NCBI GenBank assembly: GCA_937873135.1
Contig: CALMVQ010000296.1
Location: forward strand, 1 to 44,492
Direction of reading: 5' to 3'
Source: an uncultured Scytonema sp.
Lineage (GTDB): Bacteria; Cyanobacteriota; Cyanobacteriia; Cyanobacteriales; Nostocaceae
DNA: 44,492 bases
Part shown: positions 17,002-25,446 of the stretch, piece by piece
How positions within the stretch are numbered: position 1 is the first letter of the stretch
How the letters are laid out: every line of letters begins with the position of its first letter
The notes under the pieces: generated by a model
The model's database searches: none
The model's input: the letters and a program-made list of their open reading frames with translations, nothing else
What the model was told of the DNA's origin: nothing
Program-made: the position numbers and the translations under genes

Positions 17002-19167
17002 TTACTCATTCGCAAGTAAAGAGGCAAGGTGAGAGGTGACTTGACTGTAGCGACGAGTAATCAGCAGAGAAGAACGACACTGAATGGCGAGTTCGTCTGT
17101 ATATCGTCCTAATGTGTGACGTTCAATACCCCAAGCGCGGCTGGTACCAGCAATTGTGAGATTAACAGTTTCTGAGGCTGCGACTACGGCTTGTATCGGA
17201 TCGGCAGCTTCGATCACATTAATGTCAATGCGATCGCTTATTTTTGCAGGCAATTGTTCCATCATGTTTTGCAACTCGTAACTTAACTCATTTTTGACTT
17301 GGTCCTCTGTAACTACCTGTAAAATGAGCAAACGACAGGAATCGCGATTTACCAAAAGCCGCAAAGCAAGTATTAATGCCAAATCATCATGGACGTTGGC
17401 AGAATAGGGAACTAACAAGCTTTCTAATCGCTCTTCACCTCTGTCTACAAATACTGCCACATCTAGTGGTACAGATGTAAGAATTTGACCGACTCGTCCA
17501 CCCAAGCGATTCTTACTGAAAGCTGGACGGTGCCACCCTACAAGAATTAAATCAGCTTGCTCTAGTGACGCAATCTGGGAAGTTTCCCGTGCAACATTAT
17601 TTGAGATCCGAACAATGGGATGTACGTAAGAGCGTATGAAGGGTGGTTCAAGACGTTCAACCAATTCTTGAAGTTGTTGACGACGCCGTGCGATTAAGCG
17701 TTCGGCTTCTACAGGGGTACTTTCAAAAGCATAATCTTCTTCAAGTTCGATCAGACTGAGAGGATGAACAATGGCAGGGTGTTGGTGATTGATTGCGATC
17801 GCTGCCGCTAACTGCACCAAACCTTTTTGAGTACTGGGATTCGCGACTGGTACTAAAATTCGGTAGGGACGACTGTGGAGGTTGCTTTTTCCCGTCTTCT
17901 GTGTGTCTACTGCTGTTTCTTCTTCAAGAGTCACTAAATCTAAGTCCATCGGCTGTTTCGGATATGTCCACTCCAGCAACGGGGAAGTGATAAATGTTGT
18001 GACTAACGCCATAATGACCAACATGGTAAACAGTAAGGGTGTAATCACCCCCAAACTTAGACCAATGTTCAGTACGATCAACTCAGTCAAACCACGGGTA
18101 TTCATTAACCAGCCTAGTGCTGAAGCTTCCCGATGCTCAAGCCGACTGTAGCGTGCGGCTACATATGTGCCAACGTATTTACCGATAATTGCCACCATCA
18201 GTATACCTAAGCAAATTACCCATAACTCCGGACGGTTGAGCAAACCAATTTGCGTCCGCAAACCACTGTAAGCAAAAAAAACTGGCAGCAGAAATATTAA
18301 TACAAAATCTTCAGTTTTTACTGCCAATTCCCGAACTAATCGTGCATTCTTGGGCATCACCGATCCCAATAAAAACGCTCCAAATATCAAGTGAATGCCA
18401 ATGAGTTCGGTAATCAAAGCAGAAGCAACCACCCCCATGTAAATTGAAGCCAACACAAATTGGTTGAGACGCTCGACACGGCGGTAGTAAATCGCCAGCC
18501 GCTGCAAAAACCAACGTCCCACTGTCATCATGAAGCCGATGTAGAGCAAGCTTTCGATAATCGTGGGGATCGCCGCCGCAATACTACTTGTTCTTGCCAC
18601 GGCAATTCCTAGTGCTAACAAACACCAAGCTATTAAATCATTAATAGCAGCAGAGGTCAACGCCAAAGTTCCCAAGCGAGTTGACTGTAAGTTTTTCTCT
18701 GTAATTATCCTGGCAAGAACTGGAAATGCTGTAATTGAAATTGCAGATGCTAAAAATAGTGAAAAAGCAGTAAATGATACACTATTACTAGAAAGTAATG
18801 GATATAGTAAGAGCGCAGTCAGGGTTGCCAGAGCAAATGGTGCCAATATTGACATGACAGCAATCATAATTGCCACATTTAGCTGCCCTTTGAGATATTT
18901 TGGATCTAACTCCAGCCCAATCAGAAACATGAAAAATATCAGCCCCACTTGAGATAGCACATTGAGGAAAGGAACTGTTTCTGCTGGAAATAAGGCAGTC
19001 GCTAGATCCGGGGCAATCAAACCAAACAAAGAGGGTCCAAGGATAATGCCAGAGACAATCTCTCCAATAACTAGCGGTTGCTTAATCCACCGGAAAGCTA
19101 ACCCCATTAACCGTGATAATCCAATAACAATGAGCACCTCAAGCAGAACGAGAACAACTGTGTGCAT
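17002..19167 (-). CDS. CPA2/CHX-like cation:proton antiporter with C-terminal UspA-like region
   Basis: 721 residues. About 12 membrane segments occupy residues 1-400, including GEIVSGIILGPSLFG, GLIFFMFLIGLELD and LLPVFFAYSGLRTQIGLL. The ion-binding pair is Asn176-Asp177 in SAAINDLIAW, an ND motif as in plant CHX and CPA1-like carriers. After a charged linker, residues of about 430-715 resemble universal stress protein domains (RILVPVANP, ILVGWHRP, SLLVPYSANVHDDLALILALR), possibly sensing nucleotides. The start follows GAGGAGAG. It lies 216 bp downstream of a paralogue on the same strand. Likely role: Na+ or K+ efflux and pH homeostasis in the inner or thylakoid membrane. Confidence 0.9.
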   Translation of the reverse strand: MHTVVLVLLEVLIVIGLSRLMGLAFRWIKQPLVIGEIVSGIILGPSLFGLIAPDLATALFPAETVPFLNVLSQVGLIFFMFLIGLELDPKYLKGQLNVAIMIAVMSILAPFALATLTALLLYPLLSSNSVSFTAFSLFLASAISITAFPVLARIITEKNLQSTRLGTLALTSAAINDLIAWCLLALGIAVARTSSIAAAIPTIIESLLYIGFMMTVGRWFLQRLAIYYRRVERLNQFVLASIYMGVVASALITELIGIHLIFGAFLLGSVMPKNARLVRELAVKTEDFVLIFLLPVFFAYSGLRTQIGLLNRPELWVICLGILMVAIIGKYVGTYVAARYSRLEHREASALGWLMNTRGLTELIVLNIGLSLGVITPLLFTMLVIMALVTTFITSPLLEWTYPKQPMDLDLVTLEEETAVDTQKTGKSNLHSRPYRILVPVANPSTQKGLVQLAAAIAINHQHPAIVHPLSLIELEEDYAFESTPVEAERLIARRRQQLQELVERLEPPFIRSYVHPIVRISNNVARETSQIASLEQADLILVGWHRPAFSKNRLGGRVGQILTSVPLDVAVFVDRGEERLESLLVPYSANVHDDLALILALRLLVNRDSCRLLILQVVTEDQVKNELSYELQNMMEQLPAKISDRIDINVIEAADPIQAVVAASETVNLTIAGTSRAWGIERHTLGRYTDELAIQCRSSLLITRRYSQVTSHLASLLANE

Positions 19168-19383
19168 ACTCTCCTCACAACCAACTATTCCAGCGTCTTT
19201 AAGATGATTCTTTATATCACTAAATCAGGTCAACCTTTTGATGAATTCACCACACAAGTCCTAAGTACTTGATGCTTCGTCTGAAGTATCTTATCGAAGG
19301 AGACAGTCTTCTTGACTTCTTCCAAAAGGGGTTTCAAACCCTCCGTTAAAATCAACCCTTCTTCCTGATGCAAATTTTTGTAT

Positions 19384-20673
19384 TTAAGTAAGAGATTTTG
19401 CATGACTCGTTCTTTGTAAGAAAAGAGTCATTAATGGCGATGCCATGAGTGTAGTAATAATCGCCATAATCACCATCATGGTGAATAAAGTTGGGGTAAT
19501 TATGCCTTGTTCTAAACCAATATTGAGGATAATCAATTCTAGTAAACCGCGTGCATTCATGAGAGCGCCGATAGTTGCCGACTCCGGCCAATTTTCTCCT
19601 GCCAATCTGGCAGCTAGCATACAACCGATACCTTTTCCGAGAATGGCGATCACGACAATTAAAACTGTGATTATCCACAAAGCGGGTGTATTTACTAGTC
19701 CAATTTGAGTATTGAGTCCGGAGAAAACAAAGAAGTTCGGCAGCAAAAATGCAGTCGTCAAAAATTCAGAATGTTGGCGGATACCTAAAGCGAATTCATC
19801 CCGTGGCATTGCTGTCCCTAAAACAAATGCACCAAAAATTGCATAGATACCTACTGTATCAGTCAACCATGCACAAAACATCAAAACTATCAAGACTAAA
19901 GCTAGAATTTGGACGCTTACATCACCATCGCGTTTTGTCATTCGAGAGAAGATTTTAAATACAGGTCGCCCGATGAATAACGTAAACAATACGTAACTAA
20001 TACCACCACCTATGGCAAAGGCGGCGATACTTATATTGGCTTTAATACTTGCAAGTACAATAGCCAGTAAACACCATGCAGTTATATCATCTATCGAACC
20101 TGCTGCTAGTGCCAAAGTTCCAAAGCTAGTTTTAGAGAGACCACGCTCGTACAGCATCGGCGCTAACATGGGGAAGGCAGTGATTGACATGGAAGCACCG
20201 AGATATAAAGCAGCTGCCCAAGGAGTTACTCCTGGTTTAAATAAATCGCTCTTATCGTACAAAAATATTGCTGAAGAAGCACCTAAACTAAATGGCGCAA
20301 GTATTCCTGCAATAGAAACTAAACTTGCGCCATTCAGGCGTTGCTTAATCAAATCGGTATCTAATTCTAGACCGACCAAGAACATATAAATTATCAGCCC
20401 AATTTGACTGATAGCGAAAAGAATTGACATTGATGGATTGGGAATTTTTGCTCCCGTCGCCAGTAAGATGGGAACCTTTGGAAACAGCCATTGCTGGAAA
20501 TCTGGTGCAATCAACCCAAACAGCGATGGTCCTAATATTACACCAGCCATCATTTCGCAGACAACGTCGGTTTGCCCAAGATAGCGTCGTCCCACAATAG
20601 TGACGATGCGACAAGTCACTAGAATGACCGTTAGTTGCAGCAATAGCCTTAGAAATAGATCGAAGTTTGACAT
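19384..20673 (-). CDS. CPA2-family cation:proton antiporter (membrane domain only)
   Basis: 429 residues, 11-12 membrane segments and no C-terminal cytoplasmic domain. It is paralogous to the next gene (shared GVILGPSLFGLIAPD, FLVGLELD, SMSITAFPML, NARGLLELIILNIGL). The ion site carries Asp195-Asp196 in GSIDDITAW, a DD pair of the kind usually linked to electrogenic exchange, in contrast to ND in its neighbour. The start has AAGGAA about 5 bases upstream. The pair may work at different ion/proton ratios. Confidence 0.9.
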   Translation of the reverse strand: MSNFDLFLRLLLQLTVILVTCRIVTIVGRRYLGQTDVVCEMMAGVILGPSLFGLIAPDFQQWLFPKVPILLATGAKIPNPSMSILFAISQIGLIIYMFLVGLELDTDLIKQRLNGASLVSIAGILAPFSLGASSAIFLYDKSDLFKPGVTPWAAALYLGASMSITAFPMLAPMLYERGLSKTSFGTLALAAGSIDDITAWCLLAIVLASIKANISIAAFAIGGGISYVLFTLFIGRPVFKIFSRMTKRDGDVSVQILALVLIVLMFCAWLTDTVGIYAIFGAFVLGTAMPRDEFALGIRQHSEFLTTAFLLPNFFVFSGLNTQIGLVNTPALWIITVLIVVIAILGKGIGCMLAARLAGENWPESATIGALMNARGLLELIILNIGLEQGIITPTLFTMMVIMAIITTLMASPLMTLFLQRTSHAKSLT

Positions 20674-21092
20674 ATTATTCCTTTTTGTAGTGTGATGTTA
20701 TTCATCTACAAGCTAATTTCTGGTAGATCTATAAACGAGTAAACAATATACTTCGACGATTTAAAGTTACTTAGATTTGCCTAAGAGATTAAATCAAGCT
20801 TTTTTGAGAGAAATATCTAAATATTCAGATAAATTTCTCCTTTTTAGATATTTTTAAGTACTAAGATAATTTTTATAACTTGTAGCAAGTGACACTAACA
20901 GTCCATAACAAATTTTTGCAATGTCTGCGGGAAATATCAGTAATTTATTTATAGGTGTACCAATAGCTTTATGTACAGAAGATTAAAGCGATTTTTTTCA
21001 TCCTAGCACTTTATTTAATTCTTGTGATACAATGTCGGGTAAAAATGTATATTTCTTATTTATAGTCCAATACAGTTTAGTTAAGGAAAATT

Positions 21093-21127
21093 GTAGGTTG
21101 GGTTTTACTTCGTTTAACCCAACCTAC
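21093..21127. repeat. GTAGGTTGGGTT palindrome
   Basis: GTAGGTTGGGTT (21093-21104) and AACCCAACCTAC (21116-21127) form a perfect 12-bp stem with an 11-base loop. It is a widespread type of cyanobacterial intergenic repeat. Confidence 0.8.
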
Positions 21128-21244
21128 CATAAAAAATTTTGGGTGAGGTTCCTCAAACCAACCGGGAGCATCTGAAGGGTTTTTGGCGCTAACAGAACCG
21201 TATTGATTTATAGTCTAAAAATCACTGAGTCTTTAATAATTAAG

Positions 21245-21332
21245 ACTTACGCAAACTCTACGAATACAGGAGTGTTCTTGGCTCAGAAGCGGTTCGTTAA
21301 ATTAAGTATCTATAGCAATTTTTGTGTAAGTT
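21245..21332. mobile_element. Small element with ACTTACGCAAA ends
   Basis: ACTTACGCAAA at 21245-21255 is inverted relative to 21319-21332 (complement AACTTACACAAAAA). The length is 88 bp with no coding content. The ends resemble those of other cyanobacterial ACTTACGCA-ended insertion sequences, but the match is imperfect. Confidence 0.4.
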
Positions 21333-21375
21333 ATAAGAACATAATGCTACATTTTATTTTAGGAGAAAGTATTTT

Positions 21376-22411
21376 ATGACACAACAAATTAGTGAAGTAC
21401 AAATAAATCAACAGAACTATGTTGTGTACAGTCAAACCAACCAAAGAGAACACAATGAGGATAGTTTTCAAATCTTTGCTCTTACACCAGTATTAGGACA
21501 AAAGCCAGTTACATTCATGGCAGTTGCTGATGGCATAGGTGGTTATGCTTATGGAGAAGACATTAGCCAATAGACTCTACGCAAGCTAAGTTTATCCTTA
21601 TTTGAACAACTAACGATTGAGTCATCACTCAATCGCTCTATTAATGAAGTTACACCAATTACATCAGATTACCTAGCACAAGTTCTGCGAAAAGCCGTAG
21701 AACAGGCAAATGCCTATGTGCGTAAGATGGTGGAAGCTAATAAATGGGGCAAAGGCGGTTCCACAGTTGTAGTTACAGCCATTCTGGAGACAATTGCTGT
21801 GACTGTAAATTTAGGAGATAGTCCTTGATTCCATTACCAAGCAAGCACTAAGAAACTAACTAAAGTTACGCAAGAACACACAGTAGCAGATGTGCTCCTG
21901 CGGGCACGCATGATTACACCCGAAATGGCTCGTTACCATGAAGGGCGCAGTCGTCTGGAATTTTATGTAGGTAGGACTTACTTTTGAGCAGGAAATACCA
22001 AATATGGGGTATTGATTTCAGGCATTAAACCCTGATTTTTCGACACTTTTTAGGCGATGCCTGCGGCGGGCTACGCCTACGCTATTGATCCTCGGATAAT
22101 TGATAAAAGCCTGAAACGACGTCTGATCGTTAAAGCACAAAATAAGAAATTTGTACAGTGCGTAAGTCCTAGTAGGGTGTCCGCAATTACCCTCAAATCC
22201 GCCCATGTATCAAAAGCATCTAGCAGCAGGAGATTTGCTGCTTTTATGCAGTGATGGTATTAGTAGTTCTTTACTTCTAGAGGAGATTCAATCAATTTTG
22301 GCTGATGATCGCCATCTCAAGAGCATGGCAGAAAATTTGATTCAGGCAGCGCAAACAGCAGGCGAAACCGATAACCAAACGTTGATTTTATGGAAAGTGC
22401 TGAATAATTAG
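21376..22411 (+). pseudogene. PP2C-type Ser/Thr protein phosphatase, inactivated
   Basis: Starts MTQQISEVQINQQNYVVYS with AGGAGA upstream. PP2C motifs remain in one frame: NQREHNEDSF, VADGIGG, WGKGGSTVVVTAIL, VNLGDS, VTQEHTVADVLL and, further on, LAAGDLLLLCSDGISS and TDNQTLILW. Two in-frame nonsense codons break it: TAG after DISQ (21571-21573) and TGA after LGDSP. A 200-bp MITE at 21972-22171 breaks it again. Removing the MITE and one copy of its GTAGG duplication restores one frame of 277 codons including the stop, so there is no frameshift. It was a metal-dependent phosphatase reversing Ser/Thr kinase action. It is unrelated in position to the intact PP2C at 33231. Confidence 0.92.
21972..22171. 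mobile_element. 200-bp MITE with TAGGACTTAC termini and GTAGG target duplication
   Basis: Terminal inverted repeats TAGGACTTAC (21972-21981) and GTAAGTCCTA (22162-22171) are perfect. They are flanked by 5-bp direct repeats GTAGG at 21967-21971 and 22172-22176. The interior has no transposase and includes GCCTGCGGCGGGCTACGCC, a repeat type common in cyanobacterial genomes. Precise removal restores the PP2C frame. Confidence 0.9.
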
Positions 22412-22440
22412 TGGTTCAACTAACAACTAACTGTTAACGC

Positions 22441-22572
22441 CTGATTCAAGAAGAACACCGCGTCCTCACTTTTAACGGTGAACTTTTCACCAACGATCCT
22501 GCGGCTTTTCGTAACGAAGTTGCTAAACTGCAAGCAGTTGGAAGCTTGTTGATGTTTTGTAGCATTGCATAG
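22441..22572 (+). pseudogene. Unrecognised short protein remnant
   Basis: 43 codons beginning LIQEEHRVLTFNGELF, then TNDPAAFRNEVAKLQAVGSL, ending at TAG, with no start codon and a stop just before. The composition looks like real protein, perhaps the tail of a gene lost by deletion next to the broken PP2C. I cannot assign a family. Confidence 0.3.
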
Positions 22573-22788
22573 AAATGTCAAGTTTATATGAAACTATTAG
22601 TAAGGAGCCAGAGGAATGGCACTTCAAGTAAGTCAAAGGCATGACTCCTGTCAACATACAGTTATAATAAGTTATTAATCGAACATAAAAATTTACGTAT
22701 TTTAATGCAGTCTAATAGTGAATCAGAGCGGGAAACTAACGAAATTAAGGAGCCGAAAGATTCAGATAGTGAGATATGTTATATTCTC

Positions 22789-22902
22789 TATAGCAATCCT
22801 AAATCAGAGCGTGAAATTCTCTCTCTTTCCTTCCTTGGCGTTCTTGGCGTCTTGGCGGTTCATTCCAAAAATAATGTTCACGACTCATTTAGGATCGCTA
22901 TA
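22789..22902. mobile_element. 114-bp MITE-like element with TATAGC(A/G)ATCCTAAAT ends
   Basis: The left end TATAGCAATCCTAAAT (22789-22804), extended to about 22815, is an inverted near-copy of 22877-22902, whose complement begins TATAGCGATCCTAAAT; about 22 of 26 positions agree. The interior contains CTTGGCGTTCTTGGCG and TTGGCGGTTCATT. Most of it recurs inverted at 24961-25031. Confidence 0.75.
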
Positions 22903-23063
22903 TGAGCAATGTGTTTCCCGAAGGACAGAGCCGATTTCCTGTGATGACTGCTTGCGGATTTGCCTAGCAAATCGGGGGGAGTCGCCATTTGATAAGTGTC
23001 CGATTCCTCCCAAACGCCGCAGACGCAAGTATCAAGCATGAGAAGTAAGAGGTAGTGGAAAAA

Positions 23064-23807
23064 ATGGCCAGCGATCGCATCAGTCAAGATTTTGCGAGTC
23101 CCGATCTCAATAGAGATTTTGAGCAAGTTGTGATTCCCGATATCTATCGGCATCTTCAAGCTGAAAATTATCAATCAGCTGTAGAAATTATCAATAATTT
23201 CTACAAAACTAAAGTTGACAGAAATGAAAATAAATTCCTGAAGCAAAAATGTGATTCTTGGAAGGCTTTGATATTTGAAAAGCAAGGAAGAGATAAAGAA
23301 GCGCTGTCACTATATAAATCCTTAGCTCAGCTAATGGGCTCAAATCATACTCTATTCACCTATTTCCAAGTAGACGTGGCTCGGGTTTTGCACAAGCTAG
23401 GGAATAATAAAGAAGCTAGAATTGAAATTGAAAAAGCTCTGGAAGAGTCTATAGGTAGTTCAATTAGTGACTTGTTAACAGCGCTAAATTTGTACATCTC
23501 TATTTTAGAAGAGTGTCATGAAACACTGGCTCATCAGTATCAACCTCTGGTGAAGAAATTAGCGACTGAACTGGGCATATTGCGAGAAAATGACTGGTTA
23601 GAATCCGGTAATCTCAGTCAGTCAGTCAAGGAATGTGTGGTGAAAAATCAAGAGGCTAACAAAAGATATAGTCGGATGCTGATTGAGCTAGACGAAATCG
23701 AAGATCCAAGCCTTGCAGAAGTTTTACTCAGAAAGTATATTTCACACGAGAGCGTAGGTTACTATCGCAATTTAGCCATGCAAGAATTAGATGAATTAGT
23801 AGATTAG
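23064..23807 (+). CDS. Hypothetical TPR-like helical protein
   Basis: 247 residues from ATG 23064, which has GAGG about 11 bases upstream; a GTG at 23055 is too close to that site. The sequence is almost all helical, with TPR-like pairs: YRHLQAENYQSAVEIINNFY, SWKALIFEKQGRDKEALSLY, DVARVLHKLGNNKEARIEIE. No catalytic motif, signal or membrane segment is seen. It sits just upstream of a decayed HigBA pair inside a block bounded by inverted repeat copies, so it may be cargo acquired with them. TPR proteins usually mediate protein contacts; the partner is unknown. Confidence 0.7.
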   Translation: MASDRISQDFASPDLNRDFEQVVIPDIYRHLQAENYQSAVEIINNFYKTKVDRNENKFLKQKCDSWKALIFEKQGRDKEALSLYKSLAQLMGSNHTLFTYFQVDVARVLHKLGNNKEARIEIEKALEESIGSSISDLLTALNLYISILEECHETLAHQYQPLVKKLATELGILRENDWLESGNLSQSVKECVVKNQEANKRYSRMLIELDEIEDPSLAEVLLRKYISHESVGYYRNLAMQELDELVD

Positions 23808-23818
23808 TTGAAATTGAA

Positions 23819-23974
23819 ATTATCAATCGCGATAATCTTTGAGAGGATGAATTAGAAACCTTCAAGAAAGCGGCAAAAGAGATGCTGAAATTATCCGATG
23901 AGCAAATTGCAGAACTTATCAACAAAGGATATCTGACAGAGGTTAAGCAGGATGAACAAGAAATATCGCAGTGA
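23819..23974 (+). pseudogene. C-terminal remnant of a HigB/RelE-type toxin
   Basis: The frame reads IEIINRDNL, TGA, EDELETFKKAAKEM, then LSDEQIAELINKGYLTEV and a short end, stopping at 23972-23974. This is the characteristic tail of HigB-like mRNA-interferase toxins. The catalytic N-terminal part is missing and a nonsense codon interrupts what is left. The end overlaps the antitoxin start by 23 bases, as in intact toxin-first pairs. Confidence 0.75.
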
Positions 23975-24268
23975 AGCATTTGCCGCAATTCATGAAACAA
24001 TGGAAGCCTTGCATGAGGTAGGGGCGATCGGCAAGCAAACCATGCGCGAGTTTGATGAGGCGTGTCTTTCTCCTATTGAGACGTTCACACCAGAGCAAAT
24101 TAGGGAAATTCGGGAACGCGAGCAGGTATCACAACCAGTTTTTGCGCGTTACCTCAATATTTCAAAAAACCTTGTTTCAGATTGGGAGCGAGGGAAAAAA
24201 AACCTGGTGGCCCCGCGTTGAAGCTGCTGATGATCGTTCAGAAAAAAGGGCTTCATGCAATTTCGTGA
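23952..24268 (+). pseudogene. HigA/NadS-like XRE antitoxin with a poly-A frameshift
   Basis: MNKKYRSEAFAAIHETMEAL leads into an XRE-type helix-turn-helix (FTPEQIREIREREQVSQPVF, then LNISKNLVSDWERGKK). The open frame ends early at 24220-24222. At a run of eight A after GAGGG, one more A would continue the frame as KKKPGGPALKLLMIVQKKG and end HAIS at 24268, the normal HigA ending of about 103 residues. So this is a one-base deletion, a slippery site or a sequencing error. Its toxin partner upstream is also broken, which favours real decay. Confidence 0.78.
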
Positions 24269-24385
24269 GACGTTAGCCTTGCGTCAACCCTTTGCAGTTC
24301 AGTGAAGAATGAATACTGAATCTTCACTCATAAGTCAGGAAAATAAATCAAGGTTTTAAGCATTTTAGTTAAAATAGAGGTACAA

Positions 24386-24652
24386 ATGAACATCTCCTTA
24401 AAACCCGAACATGAGCAATTTATCCAAGCTCAAATTGCTACAGGTAAATATACAAAACCGGAAGAAGTAATTGATATAGCATTTCGGCTCTTAGAAAAGT
24501 TAAACACCGAGTATGCCGAGTGGATAAAAGAAACCCGTGAAAAAGTAGATGTCGCCATTGCAGAACTTGAACGAGGGGAAGGTTTGGATGGTGAGACTGT
24601 AGTAACGGAAATACTCGAAAGGTTTCAAAGGGCGCGTCAGGAAAAGGAATGA
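24386..24652 (+). CDS. ParD-family antitoxin (CC2985/CopG type)
   Basis: 88 residues. The N-terminal ribbon-helix-helix MNISLKPEHEQFIQAQIATG, then YTKPEEVIDIAFRLLEK, is typical of ParD-like antitoxins, which bind operator DNA as dimers. The C-terminal tail, rich in Glu and Arg, would wrap the toxin. It overlaps the next gene by four bases (ATGA), the standard antitoxin-toxin coupling. The pair is probably autoregulated. Confidence 0.9.
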   Translation: MNISLKPEHEQFIQAQIATGKYTKPEEVIDIAFRLLEKLNTEYAEWIKETREKVDVAIAELERGEGLDGETVVTEILERFQRARQEKE

Positions 24653-24954
24653 GTCTATATATAATTGCACCATCTGCGAGTAGAGATTTAAATCAAATTG
24701 CAGATTACTTTCTTTCGCGCAATCTAGAAGCAGGAGAAAAGTTATTTAAAGAGTTTAATAAAAAGTGTGAGAACTTAGCAAATTTTCCGAAGATTGGGCG
24801 CAGTTATGATCATATCAGACTCTCATTGCGTGGTTTGCCACTGAATGGATATATAATTATCTACCAAGTTATTGATGATGGTGTTGAAATTTTACGAGTA
24901 GTTAGCGGTCGTCAGGATTTAAAATCGTTATTTGCTGAATCAGATAATGAATAA
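24649..24954 (+). CDS. ParE-family toxin (RelE/ParE superfamily)
   Basis: 101 residues with the RelE/ParE fold pattern: YIIAPSASRDLNQIADYF, FPKIGRSYDHIRLSLRGLPL, YIIIYQVIDDGVEILRVVSG and RQDLKSLF. ParE toxins usually poison DNA gyrase. The frame is intact and coupled to the ParD-like gene. A repeat begins 6 bases after the stop. Confidence 0.9.
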   Translation: MSLYIIAPSASRDLNQIADYFLSRNLEAGEKLFKEFNKKCENLANFPKIGRSYDHIRLSLRGLPLNGYIIIYQVIDDGVEILRVVSGRQDLKSLFAESDNE

Positions 24955-24960
24955 TATACT

Positions 24961-25031
24961 AATGAACCGCCAAGACGCTAAGAACGCCAAGAAAAGAAAG
25001 AGAGAGAATTTCACGCTCTGATTTAGGATTG
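24961..25031 (-). repeat. Inverted copy of the 22789-22902 element (one end missing)
   Basis: AATGAACCGCCAAGACGCTA through to GATTTAGGATTG is a near-exact inverted copy of about 22794-22864. It stops before the GCTATA terminus. The two copies face each other across 2.1 kb that carries the TPR-like gene and both toxin-antitoxin loci. Confidence 0.8.
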
Positions 25032-25446
25032 GAGTGCATTTACCTTCCCTAATGCGAGATGTTCTACCCCACGGCACAATGTTATGGAGCGGTACTTATT
25101 TACCGCAGTTTCATTATTCAACGGGAAGTACGACTCGATACTGTAGAAAAATATCCTTTGCCAAGTTAGCAACAAGAACAATAATCTTGCTACCTTGCCG
25201 TAAAGGTGCTGAATTATAGCGAGTGATCGCATTCCAATTCATCGCATAGAGTGGGGGATAAATTGATATTTTTGACAAAAGCTCAAGGTTATTCTTCGCA
25301 CGGCAGTTGCTTCAAGCCGGGTAACCAAGAGCGCCAGTCGCCGTCTCTAGCGGGCGTGAGCCCCCTGCAGCGCTGGCTCACCAACGCACTGCCTTGCCTT
25401 TGCGTGAGGCAAAATTCCAGAACTCACGGTACTGGTGATTATTTTG
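25032..25446. other. Non-coding stretch with GC-rich palindromic repeat
   Basis: No gene is supported. At 25356-25381 GTGAGCC pairs with GGCTCAC around a loop containing CTGCAGCGCT, within a GC-rich block (about 25316-25410) unlike its AT-rich surroundings. This kind of block is a dispersed repeat in filamentous cyanobacteria. Confidence 0.5.

Larger units (their letters stand above)
20674..21375. other. 702-bp non-coding region with repeats
   Basis: No gene is supported. It holds a perfect GTAGGTTGGGTT palindrome (21093-21127) and a small inverted-repeat element (21245-21332), and otherwise AT-rich sequence that includes the antiporter promoter side and the PP2C remnant's ribosome site (AGGAGA near 21360). 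Confidence 0.55.
22412..23063 (+). other. Intergenic debris between PP2C remnant and TPR-like gene
   Basis: About 650 bp with one short peptide remnant (22441-22572), an abrupt AAGGAG-preceded start at 22616 that leads nowhere, and the element at 22789-22902. No complete gene is supported. Confidence 0.5.

Noticed and set aside
22705-23041. Two overlapping frames of 66 and 107 codons
   Set aside because: Most of their length is the MITE at 22789-22902, including its terminal inverted repeats.
25032-25232. Possible gene on either strand between ParE and the FMN reductase
   Set aside because: Frames of about 60-70 codons on both strands lack homology and ribosome sites; neither looks like protein.
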